Origin: Gracilimonas sp031581265
GTDB lineage: Bacteria > Bacteroidota > Rhodothermia > Balneolales > Balneolaceae
Assembly: GCF_031581265.1 (NCBI RefSeq)
Contig: NZ_JAVLBQ010000015.1
Span: forward strand, 1-60,278
Length of the DNA: 60,278 nucleotides
Direction: 5' to 3'
A program made the translations under genes and the position numbers. This document shows, piece after piece, positions 25,787-33,194 of the stretch; within the stretch, counting starts at the first letter, position 1, and every line of letters begins with the position of its first letter. The notes beneath the pieces were generated by a model. That model saw only the letters and a program-made list of their open reading frames with translations, was not told where the DNA came from and made no database searches.

Positions 25787-25810
25787 GTACCGACGCGGAG
25801 CGTCAGGTAC
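25787..25810 (+). repeat. REP-like palindrome, family A, copy 1
   Basis: GTACC-GACGC-GGA-GCGTC-A-GGTAC: a 10-bp stem with one bulged A. Core identical to the copy at 28551-28576, arms different but still complementary. Confidence 0.75.
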
Positions 25811-25838
25811 AAGAGTCAGTATATATTTTTCTAAAACT

Positions 25839-25864
25839 CGTTACGATCGCTCTGCGTCGTAGCG
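25839..25864 (-). repeat. REP-like palindrome, family A, copy 2 (inverted to copy 1)
   Basis: On the minus strand: CGCTAC-GACGC-AGA-GCG followed by ATC-GTAACG. Twenty-eight bases from copy 1 and in opposite orientation, which is a BIME-like arrangement. Confidence 0.7.
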
Positions 25865-25875
25865 AATGTCTGAAA

Positions 25876-25936
25876 AGTGATGAAGTAGGCTAAATTCTAC
25901 TTCTGATCTACTTTATCACTCATCACTTCATCACTA
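25876..25936 (-). repeat. Word repeat E, copy 2, hairpin beginning at the hsp20 stop codon
   Basis: On the minus strand the tract starts TAGTGATGAAGTGAT, where TAG is the hsp20 stop and TGA a second stop. It folds back: AGTGATGAAGTAG at 25876-25888 (plus) pairs with CTACTTTATCACT at 25908-25920 at 12 of 13 positions. Confidence 0.7.
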
Positions 25937-26368
25937 CTTAACCGGAATGGATTGTGAGTCTTTTAATACCTCTGATTTTGGCATCGCAATTGTCAAAACT
26001 CCATTCCTGAAACTGGCGGATACTTCCGCCGCATTTACATTTTGAGGAACGGCAAACGCACGGGCAAATGCACCGCGACATCGTTCCTGTCGTTTAAATT
26101 CTTCCCCATCACTTGCGGTGATTTCACGCTCACCTTTCACAGTCAATACATTATTTTTCAGGGATATCCCGATTTCTTTTTTCGATAGTCCCGGAAGATC
26201 TAATAAGATTTTGAATTCATCTTCGCTTTCCAGGATATCGCAATCGGGAGCAAAGTCTTTGTCTTCATTGGCTAGCGGTACCACTTTCTCTACAAACTGC
26301 TGAATATCTTTACCCAGCTTGGATAAGTGTCGCTCTATTTCAATACCAAATTCTGTAAAATCTCCCAT
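25934..26368 (-). CDS. Small heat-shock protein (Hsp20 / alpha-crystallin)
   Basis: 144 residues. An N-terminal helical part (1-40) precedes the alpha-crystallin domain: DCDILESEDEFKILLDLPGL, then ISLKNNVLTVKGERE, and the closing SASFRNGVLTIAMPKSE. ATP-independent holdase that keeps unfolding proteins soluble, feeding them to DnaK, whose gene lies just downstream on the same strand. The C-terminal IxI-type anchor is SIPVK, i.e. reduced. Confidence 0.93.
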   Translation of the reverse strand: MGDFTEFGIEIERHLSKLGKDIQQFVEKVVPLANEDKDFAPDCDILESEDEFKILLDLPGLSKKEIGISLKNNVLTVKGEREITASDGEEFKRQERCRGAFARAFAVPQNVNAAEVSASFRNGVLTIAMPKSEVLKDSQSIPVK

Positions 26369-26563
26369 ATGCGTGATGGTTTGTTCTAATTCACTGGTAT
26401 TAAAGCAATACCAATGCCAAGTAAGGAAGGGTGGAAGAAAACTGACGTATTGACCGACGTATTGTCAGGATGGGGAGGGAACATTTAATATTGAACAAGG
26501 AACGCCGAACTCAGAAGTGGTTTCGGATAGTTGAGAGTTGATAGGGTGATTTTACTTATCTAT

Positions 26564-27805
26564 CTATTTTCCTCTGAATTCTATTCTATACTTTACTATT
26601 CGGTCAATGCTTTCTGACAGATTCCTCTCTCTTGTATAGAAATATCCGTTTTTTATTATTGGAAGTTGACGTTCAAACATCGGGCTGCTCTCTGATCTTT
26701 TACCCGGAAATGTAAACTCAGCTTTTAATTCGCCGTTATTTTCAAGCACATACCATTGATAGGTTGAATCGCTGTCGATTATAGTTGCAACCCAAAGCCG
26801 CTCTTCCTCATCAACCCGTATTTGATGAAGTGCAGGCCAGGTATCCGGGACGTCTATTCCATCAAATGTCTCTTTCATTCTTTCATGAATATCCAATGTT
26901 TCGGTATTCAACACACTATTGTCATATGAGTGATAAATAGCTCGTTGATAATCCACCTTTGAATCAAAAACTTTAATCAAGAAATCTTGGGTCCATGCGT
27001 CATATATATAACCGCTGTCTGAGATCACAAACAAAGAGGAGCGATGGAATGGTAAAGTCCGAACTCTCATTCCAAAAAACTCGCGGTCTCCATCTCCCTG
27101 TTTATAGTGATTTAGATCATATTTCTTTTGAGAAAATACTTCATCCGGTAAAATTTGCCCAGACTCAGACACCGGATAATAATAAATCTGCCCCAGCGTA
27201 TCAGAAAGTGCAAAGTTGTTGAATTTCATTAAAACTCTTTCCTGTTCATCTACATATAAATCTGAAGCCCGCATTAAGCTGAGTTTTTTATCTGAAACAC
27301 TATCCCGCTTTAAAACTGCATCTCTTATAAACGCAAAATCTGATATTGAATACACTAAATATTTTTGAAGACGAGACCCTAATAAGTAGATCTTGTCGTC
27401 TTTTATTTTTATCGATCCAATTGCCTCTGATTCTCCTGGCCCTCTCCCTTCCCTATAAAATTTGGTGATAAATTCACCATTCGGTTCAAAAACATACACA
27501 TGTACCGTTCCCGGAATCGATGAAACTATATAAACGCGATCCTGGTCATCTACTGCAACTTCTCCAAGATAACCTGCCATATATACATCTTCATTACTTT
27601 CAAAAACAGTTTCACGAATCAGTTCTACGGTGTCTGCATTGGCAAGCTGTTCTTCCAGTGAATACACGGATACATTTTGTAGATCTTTTACATGATCAGG
27701 TAATGCTGTCGTGGATGATTGGACCTCTTCTGTTTCTACATTGCACCCAAGTGATATCAACACAATATATAGTACCCACATTAAATTTGTTTGAAGAGCA
27801 GCCAT
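26564..27805 (-). CDS. 6-bladed beta-propeller lipoprotein
   Basis: 413 residues. The N terminus has a hydrophobic helix ending in a lipobox (SLGC, Cys about 21), so it is predicted to be a lipid-anchored envelope protein. The rest matches the 6-bladed propeller family of Bacteroidota: blades recognisable as VAVDDQDRVYIVSS, VYVFEPNGEFITKFYREGRGPGE, LYVDEQERVLMKF, IRVDEEERLWVAT and YVLENNGELKAEF. The phrase GRGPGE is typical for this family. The N terminus lacks the usual Lys/Arg. Stand-alone gene; ligand unknown. The stop runs into a word-type tract (about 26460-26564). Confidence 0.82.
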   Translation of the reverse strand: MAALQTNLMWVLYIVLISLGCNVETEEVQSSTTALPDHVKDLQNVSVYSLEEQLANADTVELIRETVFESNEDVYMAGYLGEVAVDDQDRVYIVSSIPGTVHVYVFEPNGEFITKFYREGRGPGESEAIGSIKIKDDKIYLLGSRLQKYLVYSISDFAFIRDAVLKRDSVSDKKLSLMRASDLYVDEQERVLMKFNNFALSDTLGQIYYYPVSESGQILPDEVFSQKKYDLNHYKQGDGDREFFGMRVRTLPFHRSSLFVISDSGYIYDAWTQDFLIKVFDSKVDYQRAIYHSYDNSVLNTETLDIHERMKETFDGIDVPDTWPALHQIRVDEEERLWVATIIDSDSTYQWYVLENNGELKAEFTFPGKRSESSPMFERQLPIIKNGYFYTRERNLSESIDRIVKYRIEFRGK

Positions 27806-28013
27806 AGATTATTCCGAATATTTATTACTATCTAAATGGCACATTTTATTTCTGTAATGCAAGGATTAAAATTTTACTCATCAATGTTGCTTGAATATGC
27901 CCCATCTCTTGGGCAGGCTGGAAACTGTGTATAATCCGAACCGAAAAGACTATTTTACCTTATCTAATATGTTATACAACTTACATCCCATTATTTAAAA
28001 TTCATTTTTCGCA

Positions 28014-28541
28014 ATGACTGATTTTCAAGACACACAAATCCATTGCATCCAAGGTGACATTGCCAACCAACCTGATGTTGATGCAATCGTTAATGCAGCA
28101 AATGCTCAGCTTAAAATTGGCGGAGGTGTAGCCGGGGCAATTCATCGGGCTGCCGGACCCGGATTAGCCGAAGAGTGTGCACCGATGGCTCCCATTAAAC
28201 CAGGAGAGGCTGTTATTTCTGGTGCTCATGATCTTCCCAATGATTATGTAATCCATTGCTTAGGACCTGTATACGGAAAAGATAAACCGGAAGATAAATT
28301 ACTGGCAGATTGTTATCGCAATGCACTCAAACTGGCAGAACAAAATGACATTGAATCCATTGCATTTCCGGCTCTTTCAACCGGAGCGTTTGGATATCCG
28401 ATGCGGGAAGCTGCAGAAATTGCTTTTTCAACTATAAAGAAAGAATTGCCTGATCTATATTCTGTTAATGAAATTCGATTTGTACTATTTAGTGCTGATG
28501 ATTTAGAATTGCATCAAGAGGTGATGAACGAAATATTTTAA
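28014..28541 (+). CDS. Macro-domain ADP-ribose hydrolase (YmdB/MacroD type)
   Basis: 175 residues, a single macro domain. Ligand motifs: IQGDIANQ at 13-20, IVNAANAQLKIGGGVAGAIH at 25-44 (Asn and Gly loop that holds the distal ribose) and FPALSTGAFGYP near 120-131 (phosphate loop). Enzymes of this type remove O-acetyl from ADP-ribose or mono-ADP-ribose from proteins; which one cannot be read from motifs. Single gene, convergent with rarA; a REP-like palindrome starts 9 bases past its stop. Confidence 0.92.
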   Translation: MTDFQDTQIHCIQGDIANQPDVDAIVNAANAQLKIGGGVAGAIHRAAGPGLAEECAPMAPIKPGEAVISGAHDLPNDYVIHCLGPVYGKDKPEDKLLADCYRNALKLAEQNDIESIAFPALSTGAFGYPMREAAEIAFSTIKKELPDLYSVNEIRFVLFSADDLELHQEVMNEIF

Positions 28542-28550
28542 TCCATTATT

Positions 28551-28576
28551 CGCTCCGACGCGGAGCGTCAGGAGCG
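28551..28576 (+). repeat. REP-like palindrome, family A, copy 3
   Basis: CGCTCC-GACGC-GGA-GCGTC-A-GGAGCG: the same 14-base core as at 25792-25805, with new arms that remain fully complementary. Confidence 0.75.
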
Positions 28577-28610
28577 AGGTAAATTAGTTACCTGCTCATG
28601 GAGTAAAAAA

Positions 28611-28655
28611 CATCAGCGTAATCAGCGTAATCAACACAATCAGCGATCCTTGTTC
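28611..28655 (-). repeat. Word repeat B, copy overlapping the end of rarA
   Basis: On the minus strand ATCGCTGATTGTGTTGATTA followed by CGCTGATTACGCTGATG, i.e. 9-10-base words in tandem. The rarA stop TGA (28642-28640) and its last codons are part of the first word. Confidence 0.65.
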
Positions 28656-30004
28656 TTAATCTCTTGCCACTTTTTCCACAACAGTGCTTCTCTTCCCTGA
28701 TTTCCCGCTTCGTACCATTTTTTATTTTTTAGCTCATCAGGTAAGTATTGTTGGTCCACCCAATTATTGGGATGATCATGGGGATATTTATAATCATCTG
28801 ATGCATTTTCAACACCGAGATGTTTGGCTCCCAGCTTGTTGGCCGTTTTATCCTTTAAATAAGGGGGAATATCTTTCACCCCACGTTCACTGATTTCACG
28901 ATTCACTTCAAAGATCGCTTTGGTGCTGTTACTTTTCGGACACTGACTCAGATATAAACAGGCGTGCGACAAAAAGTACATTCCTTCTGGCATCCCACAT
29001 TTTGTAAAAGCATCCTGACATGCATTCACCATTGTGATGGCATTGGGTTCAGCCAGGCCCACATCTTCGCTGGCAAAGATGAGCATTCTTCTGAAAATAA
29101 AGATTGGATCATCACCACCTTCCAGCATCGCATTCATCCAGTACAGCGCTGCATCAGGATCAGAACCGCGCATAGACTTTATAAAAGCAGAGGCATAGTG
29201 ATAGTGTTCATCCCCGGTTCGATCGTACCGAACATTTCTTCGCTGAATGCTTTCTTTGGCTACTTCTAAATCAATGGTGATCTTTCCTTCTTCATCCTGT
29301 TGACTTGAAAGCACGGCCACTTCCAGCGCATTCAAGGCATTTCGGATATCACCACCCGCCATTTCTGCTAAGTGATTGAAGGCATCTTCCGCAACCTCAA
29401 TCTCTTTTTCACCCAACCCTCTTTCTTCATCTTTAAGCGCCCGATTCAGCATTAGCTTCACTTCATCCATAGTTAAGGGGTGAAGTTCAAAAAGCTGACA
29501 TCTCGATAGTAGTGGATTTACCAGTGAATAAAATGGGTTTTCAGTGGTAGCGCCTACCAAAGTAATGATTCCGGATTCCAGGTGAGGCAGCAAGGCATCT
29601 TGCTGTGCCTTATTCCAGCGGTGAATTTCATCTACAAATAAGATGGTCTTTCGCCCGTTCAGCTTTCGAAATTTCTCTGCTTTATCCACCACTTTTCGCA
29701 GTTCCTTAATGCCATCCAATACCGCATTGATGACTTCAAATTGGGCCTTAATTTCCCTCGAAATAACGTGGGCTAATGTTGTTTTACCTGAACTGGGCGG
29801 ACCATAAAATATCAGTGATCCAATTACCCCACTCTCGATCATTCGTCGAAGCATTTTTCCCTCACCTACCAAATGCTCCTGACCGGCAAATTCATCCAGC
29901 GATTGTGGTCGCATTCGGGTGGCTAACGGCTCACTATACTGTGGATTTTCTTTTTGAGAAGAGGAGGAAGAACTACCGGATTTTTTTTCTTGGAAGAGAT
30001 CCAT
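28640..30004 (-). CDS. rarA: Replication-associated recombination protein RarA (MgsA)
   Basis: Clamp-loader-like AAA+ ATPase that acts at stalled forks; 454 residues. Residues 1-22 are a Ser-rich, probably flexible N terminus. Walker A is FYGPPSSGKTT (about 67-76), Walker B is ILFVDEIHRW (121-130), sensor 1 lies in LVGATTENPFYSL, and the C-terminal region has the MgsA pattern (SEDVGLAEPNA, LPDELKNKKWYE). It is the first of three minus-strand genes with two photolyases downstream in map order, and convergent with the macro-domain gene. Confidence 0.95.
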   Translation of the reverse strand: MDLFQEKKSGSSSSSSQKENPQYSEPLATRMRPQSLDEFAGQEHLVGEGKMLRRMIESGVIGSLIFYGPPSSGKTTLAHVISREIKAQFEVINAVLDGIKELRKVVDKAEKFRKLNGRKTILFVDEIHRWNKAQQDALLPHLESGIITLVGATTENPFYSLVNPLLSRCQLFELHPLTMDEVKLMLNRALKDEERGLGEKEIEVAEDAFNHLAEMAGGDIRNALNALEVAVLSSQQDEEGKITIDLEVAKESIQRRNVRYDRTGDEHYHYASAFIKSMRGSDPDAALYWMNAMLEGGDDPIFIFRRMLIFASEDVGLAEPNAITMVNACQDAFTKCGMPEGMYFLSHACLYLSQCPKSNSTKAIFEVNREISERGVKDIPPYLKDKTANKLGAKHLGVENASDDYKYPHDHPNNWVDQQYLPDELKNKKWYEAGNQGREALLWKKWQEIKNKDR

Positions 30005-30063
30005 GAGTGAATGTCAGGTGATTTAAAAGCATATGTAAGATATGTGTTTTAAGGGAAAGAAGT

Positions 30064-30123
30064 TGTCAGATTTCAGAATTGTGACTGCTGCATTCTGAGT
30101 TCTGAATTCTGAGTTCTTCATTA
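30064..30123 (-). repeat. Word repeat G, beginning at the photolyase stop codon
   Basis: On the minus strand TAATGAAGAACTCAGAATTC: the gene's stop TAA, a second stop TGA, then a 14-base word (ATTCTGAGTTCTGA on the plus strand, 30092-30105 and 30106-30119) in tandem. An inverted half, TTCAGAATT, is at about 30072. Confidence 0.65.
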
Positions 30124-31599
30124 CAATAATGATTTCTGACTTCCGTATTTCTCCAAATACCGATCCAGCTTTAGCTTTTTCCTTGTTGATTCACTCGTCA
30201 TGTAGCGCAATTTTCCGTAAATGGGGCGTTCTTGCCAGGCGCGATCAAATCTTCCAAAACACCAAAAAATTCCTGAGTAGCTATTTGGGTCCCGACCATC
30301 CAGTGCATAACGGTTATTGAGCTCAATCATATAGTCGAGTGCCGTGCGGTAATCTTTAGTCCACTCGATGATTTTTTTACCCCATAGCATCCGCAGGTAA
30401 TTTTGCATGATTCCGGTTTCCCTAAGTTGCGTTTGGGCTGCATTCCAAATTTCATCATGGGTTTTAGATTGCGCAAATTCCTCCAGTTCATACACCCATT
30501 CCCGTTCATCATCCTGATGCTTACTGAGCGTTTTAAGCACCCAATCCGGCAGGCTTTCAAACTGATCATAATCGGGCCGGTGATGCGCAAAATGAAAGCC
30601 CACTTCCCGCCAGGTAATTACTTCATCCAGGAAACTCTCCACATTCGGATCGCCATTAAAGAATCCTGAATTTTTACCATTATTGGGAGTGATGTCATCC
30701 AGATCCCACCCCTCCGGCTGATGACCCAATACTGCTTTCACAATTTCGTATTCACTGATCAAGCCAAAATGCAGCCATGGGCTTAAACCACTTGCAGCAT
30801 CTGCGTCGGGATCATTACGCTCTTCATCATATCGGCTCAAACCGTGTGCAATGAAATCACCTAATTTTCCGAGCGCATATTGGCGGGTCCCCTTTTTATC
30901 GGTGATACCAATATCATGGTTAATATCTAAGGTGGAAATGAACCTTGGAATGTCATCCAGTATTTCATCCGCCCGCGGGTATTTTTCTTCAAATCCTTTT
31001 GGCAAAGGTGCCTCTTCATAATTTTCCAGATCATCGAGCGGATCTTTCTTTGGAGCATGCGTGTAAGCTTCCAGAAAATTTTTCTGCATCACCTTTCGAA
31101 ACAGGTAAGCAGAATACGGATCCTTGTCTGTAACTTTTAGAGGAATGATGCCATTGGAGTCGATGGAGATGTAGGGAACATCAATTTCACCGGCCATTTT
31201 TTCGTTATTTTCTCGAATGATATAGACAGGATATTCATCTGCAACGACAGCAATGGCATTCTCTGCCAAATCATAAAATGATTGTTTTACCGTGCGGGCT
31301 TCCTGCTCAGCATAGCAATAATGGGTGACTTCTTTGTCTTTCAATTCATCAAAATGCTCCTTCATCCCCTCCAATAAAAAAGCATGGAAGCGGTCACTTA
31401 CCCAAGGATAATCGACCATCACACTTTCATAGATCAACAATGGCTTGTCGTATTTATTGGCTAAAGCCACGGCATATTCTAAGGCGAAATTGTACCGCAG
31501 GCGCCGGTTGATTTGCATCCAATAGAGTAAATAATCTCCATCCGGATTTACTTCTTTATCGTTTCGCTTAAACTTGCGGAGACTATTGATGTTTTTCAT
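30121..31599 (-). CDS. phrB: Class II deoxyribodipyrimidine photolyase
   Basis: FAD enzyme that repairs cyclobutane pyrimidine dimers using blue light; 492 residues. N-terminal alpha/beta domain (LLYWMQINRRLRYNFALEYA; MQ.. opening typical for class II), C-terminal FAD domain with TWREVGFHFAHHRPDYDQFE, the electron-transfer/FAD stretch MQNYLRMLWGKKIIEWT and the class II hallmark YALDGRDPNSYSGIFWCFGR followed by DRAWQERPIYGKLRYM. Minus strand, 116 bases upstream of rarA, from which it is separated by a word-type repeat that begins at its stop codon. Confidence 0.94.
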   Translation of the reverse strand: MKNINSLRKFKRNDKEVNPDGDYLLYWMQINRRLRYNFALEYAVALANKYDKPLLIYESVMVDYPWVSDRFHAFLLEGMKEHFDELKDKEVTHYCYAEQEARTVKQSFYDLAENAIAVVADEYPVYIIRENNEKMAGEIDVPYISIDSNGIIPLKVTDKDPYSAYLFRKVMQKNFLEAYTHAPKKDPLDDLENYEEAPLPKGFEEKYPRADEILDDIPRFISTLDINHDIGITDKKGTRQYALGKLGDFIAHGLSRYDEERNDPDADAASGLSPWLHFGLISEYEIVKAVLGHQPEGWDLDDITPNNGKNSGFFNGDPNVESFLDEVITWREVGFHFAHHRPDYDQFESLPDWVLKTLSKHQDDEREWVYELEEFAQSKTHDEIWNAAQTQLRETGIMQNYLRMLWGKKIIEWTKDYRTALDYMIELNNRYALDGRDPNSYSGIFWCFGRFDRAWQERPIYGKLRYMTSESTRKKLKLDRYLEKYGSQKSLL

Positions 31600-31675
31600 T
31601 TAGATAACTGAGATTCGTTTTATCATAAAACCTCATTCATCGTATTTGAATTCCATTTTACAAATCAAACCTCAT

Positions 31676-32497
31676 TTAATTTCTCATTGAATTAGCACGG
31701 CTTAAAGTAAATATATTTTCTTCATATGGAGATACAACAACTGAAATCTGCTGTTTCCCTGTTTCTCCATTTGCATTCTCAAAATCTTCGTCTTCCCCCA
31801 TCCGCTGAGTAACCCCAACAATGGTAAATGAAGAGTCTGTGACCTCCCCTTGAATTTTAAAATCAAACATAGAACTCTCTTCATAGCTATCTAAATGTTC
31901 AAGTTTTATATTTTCAGAATTGGTGGTCATATTTGTAAAAGATCCCTCGCCTCCGCCTTTTTCTTGCGGCATAAATATTTTATAGGATGCATCCAGTGCT
32001 AAATCCATAAGTTCGGCATTCAATAAATCCTTTTGACGAGAGTCCTCCATTGATTCTTTGGTATTCATATAGACTTTTGTTCCAATAACCGAACTCAATA
32101 TGGCAGGAATCATAGTCATCATAATCATGATGGCTCCTATATACCAAGACCAACTTCTTTGCTTTGGATTTTCGGACTGATCAGACTGCTTATACCCCCT
32201 CAGTAATAAATAAGGACCAACAATAAAGATCACAAAAACACTAATTCCGGTTGTAATCGCAGTTTGTGCAAATTCGGTTAGATCTTTGTGATCTCCTGAA
32301 AAATTTAAAATTGCCTGTGCCGTCTCATATCCGGAGATCTTTAAAGCCGGCAACGCAAACACAAAACCAATATCTACCAAATACTCCCTGATGTTTACAG
32401 ATAGAATGGATGTGATAAATGAAAAAAGAAGTTCTATTCCAATCGCAATTAATATGGCCTTTACCCACGGATTCCAATCTTTAATTAATTCGTACAT
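31676..32497 (-). CDS. Membrane protein of unknown function with pilin-like C-terminal part
   Basis: 273 residues with about four membrane helices (about 12-32, 40-55, 80-103, 120-145) and a soluble C-terminal part. That part has a heptad-like stretch ending KIFMPQEKGGGEGSF, then strands. A very similar pattern (helix, Pro, several Gly, Ser-Phe) occurs in pilin-like proteins of Bacteroidota and Chlorobiota as I remember them; the relation is inference. The first 17 bases overlap the end of the 212-residue gene, so the two form a translationally coupled pair placed between two photolyase genes. Function unknown. Confidence 0.7.
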   Translation of the reverse strand: MYELIKDWNPWVKAILIAIGIELLFSFITSILSVNIREYLVDIGFVFALPALKISGYETAQAILNFSGDHKDLTEFAQTAITTGISVFVIFIVGPYLLLRGYKQSDQSENPKQRSWSWYIGAIMIMMTMIPAILSSVIGTKVYMNTKESMEDSRQKDLLNAELMDLALDASYKIFMPQEKGGGEGSFTNMTTNSENIKLEHLDSYEESSMFDFKIQGEVTDSSFTIVGVTQRMGEDEDFENANGETGKQQISVVVSPYEENIFTLSRANSMRN

Positions 32498-33119
32498 AGT
32501 CTACCCCATTTTCACTTAATGTTGCTATTCCTTCATATTTCCCGGTGCTTCCATCGCTGTTTGAATATTTAAGATCTTGCCCCCGTGCAATATCTGCTAC
32601 AATGGTAATTACAATAGAATCAGGGTTTACGATATTAGCAGAAAAGTTTAAATCTTGCCCCTGTTCCACTGGCTTTGGAAGTAATGTCCCATCTGCTTTT
32701 AAACGATCTCCGGCCACAGTCCTGAAGGCTTCTGCCAGATTTTCTACCTCTTCGTTCTGAGATTTATACCGAAGTCTTTCAACAAATATTTTTTCAGACT
32801 GTATCTGAGAGACATTCCCATCTATTGATTGCCTGATTTCAACAAGGATATCACTTTTTTTGTCAGATTTAATCATTTCAAATACAGAATCATATATAAC
32901 CAATACCGACAATCCCAAAAACAGAAACCCAACCGTTTTCTTTATTCCTGCAGATTTTACCCCGGATAACATTTTTACTGTCATTATTAGTAACAAGCCC
33001 ACCCCCGCTGTAAGAGCAACAAAAAAGCCAAGCCACAGATCCTGATATATAAATGAAAAGCATACTGCGACCGAAACAACCGCAAAGCCAACTATTGGCC
33101 AAATAAAATCTTTACTCAT
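32481..33119 (-). CDS. Membrane protein of unknown function
   Basis: 212 residues. Three hydrophobic helices in the first 85 residues (about 5-24, 28-49, 63-82), then a soluble region with a predicted helix (VEIRQSIDGNVSQIQSEKIF) and a C-terminal strand-rich end (IVITIVADIARGQDL ... GKYEGIATLSENGVDYV), similar in build to its partner gene that overlaps it by 17 bases. No family recognised. It follows the FeS-type photolyase gene by 75 bases, and a good -7 box lies in that gap. Confidence 0.68.
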   Translation of the reverse strand: MSKDFIWPIVGFAVVSVAVCFSFIYQDLWLGFFVALTAGVGLLLIMTVKMLSGVKSAGIKKTVGFLFLGLSVLVIYDSVFEMIKSDKKSDILVEIRQSIDGNVSQIQSEKIFVERLRYKSQNEEVENLAEAFRTVAGDRLKADGTLLPKPVEQGQDLNFSANIVNPDSIVITIVADIARGQDLKYSNSDGSTGKYEGIATLSENGVDYVRIN

Positions 33120-33172
33120 GATTTACCCCTAATTTTAGTTCCCTAATAAATAAGACATAAATTTTAAAAGTA

Positions 33173-33180
33173 CAAAGATA
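33173..33180 (-). promoter_or_regulatory. Possible -7 box for the two-gene membrane unit
   Basis: On the minus strand TATCTTTG is an exact match to the Bacteroidota -7 consensus TAnnTTTG; it lies 53 bases ahead of the ATG at 33119. A clear -33 TTTG at the right spacing is not seen. Confidence 0.4.
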
Positions 33181-33194
33181 TTAATATTAGATAC

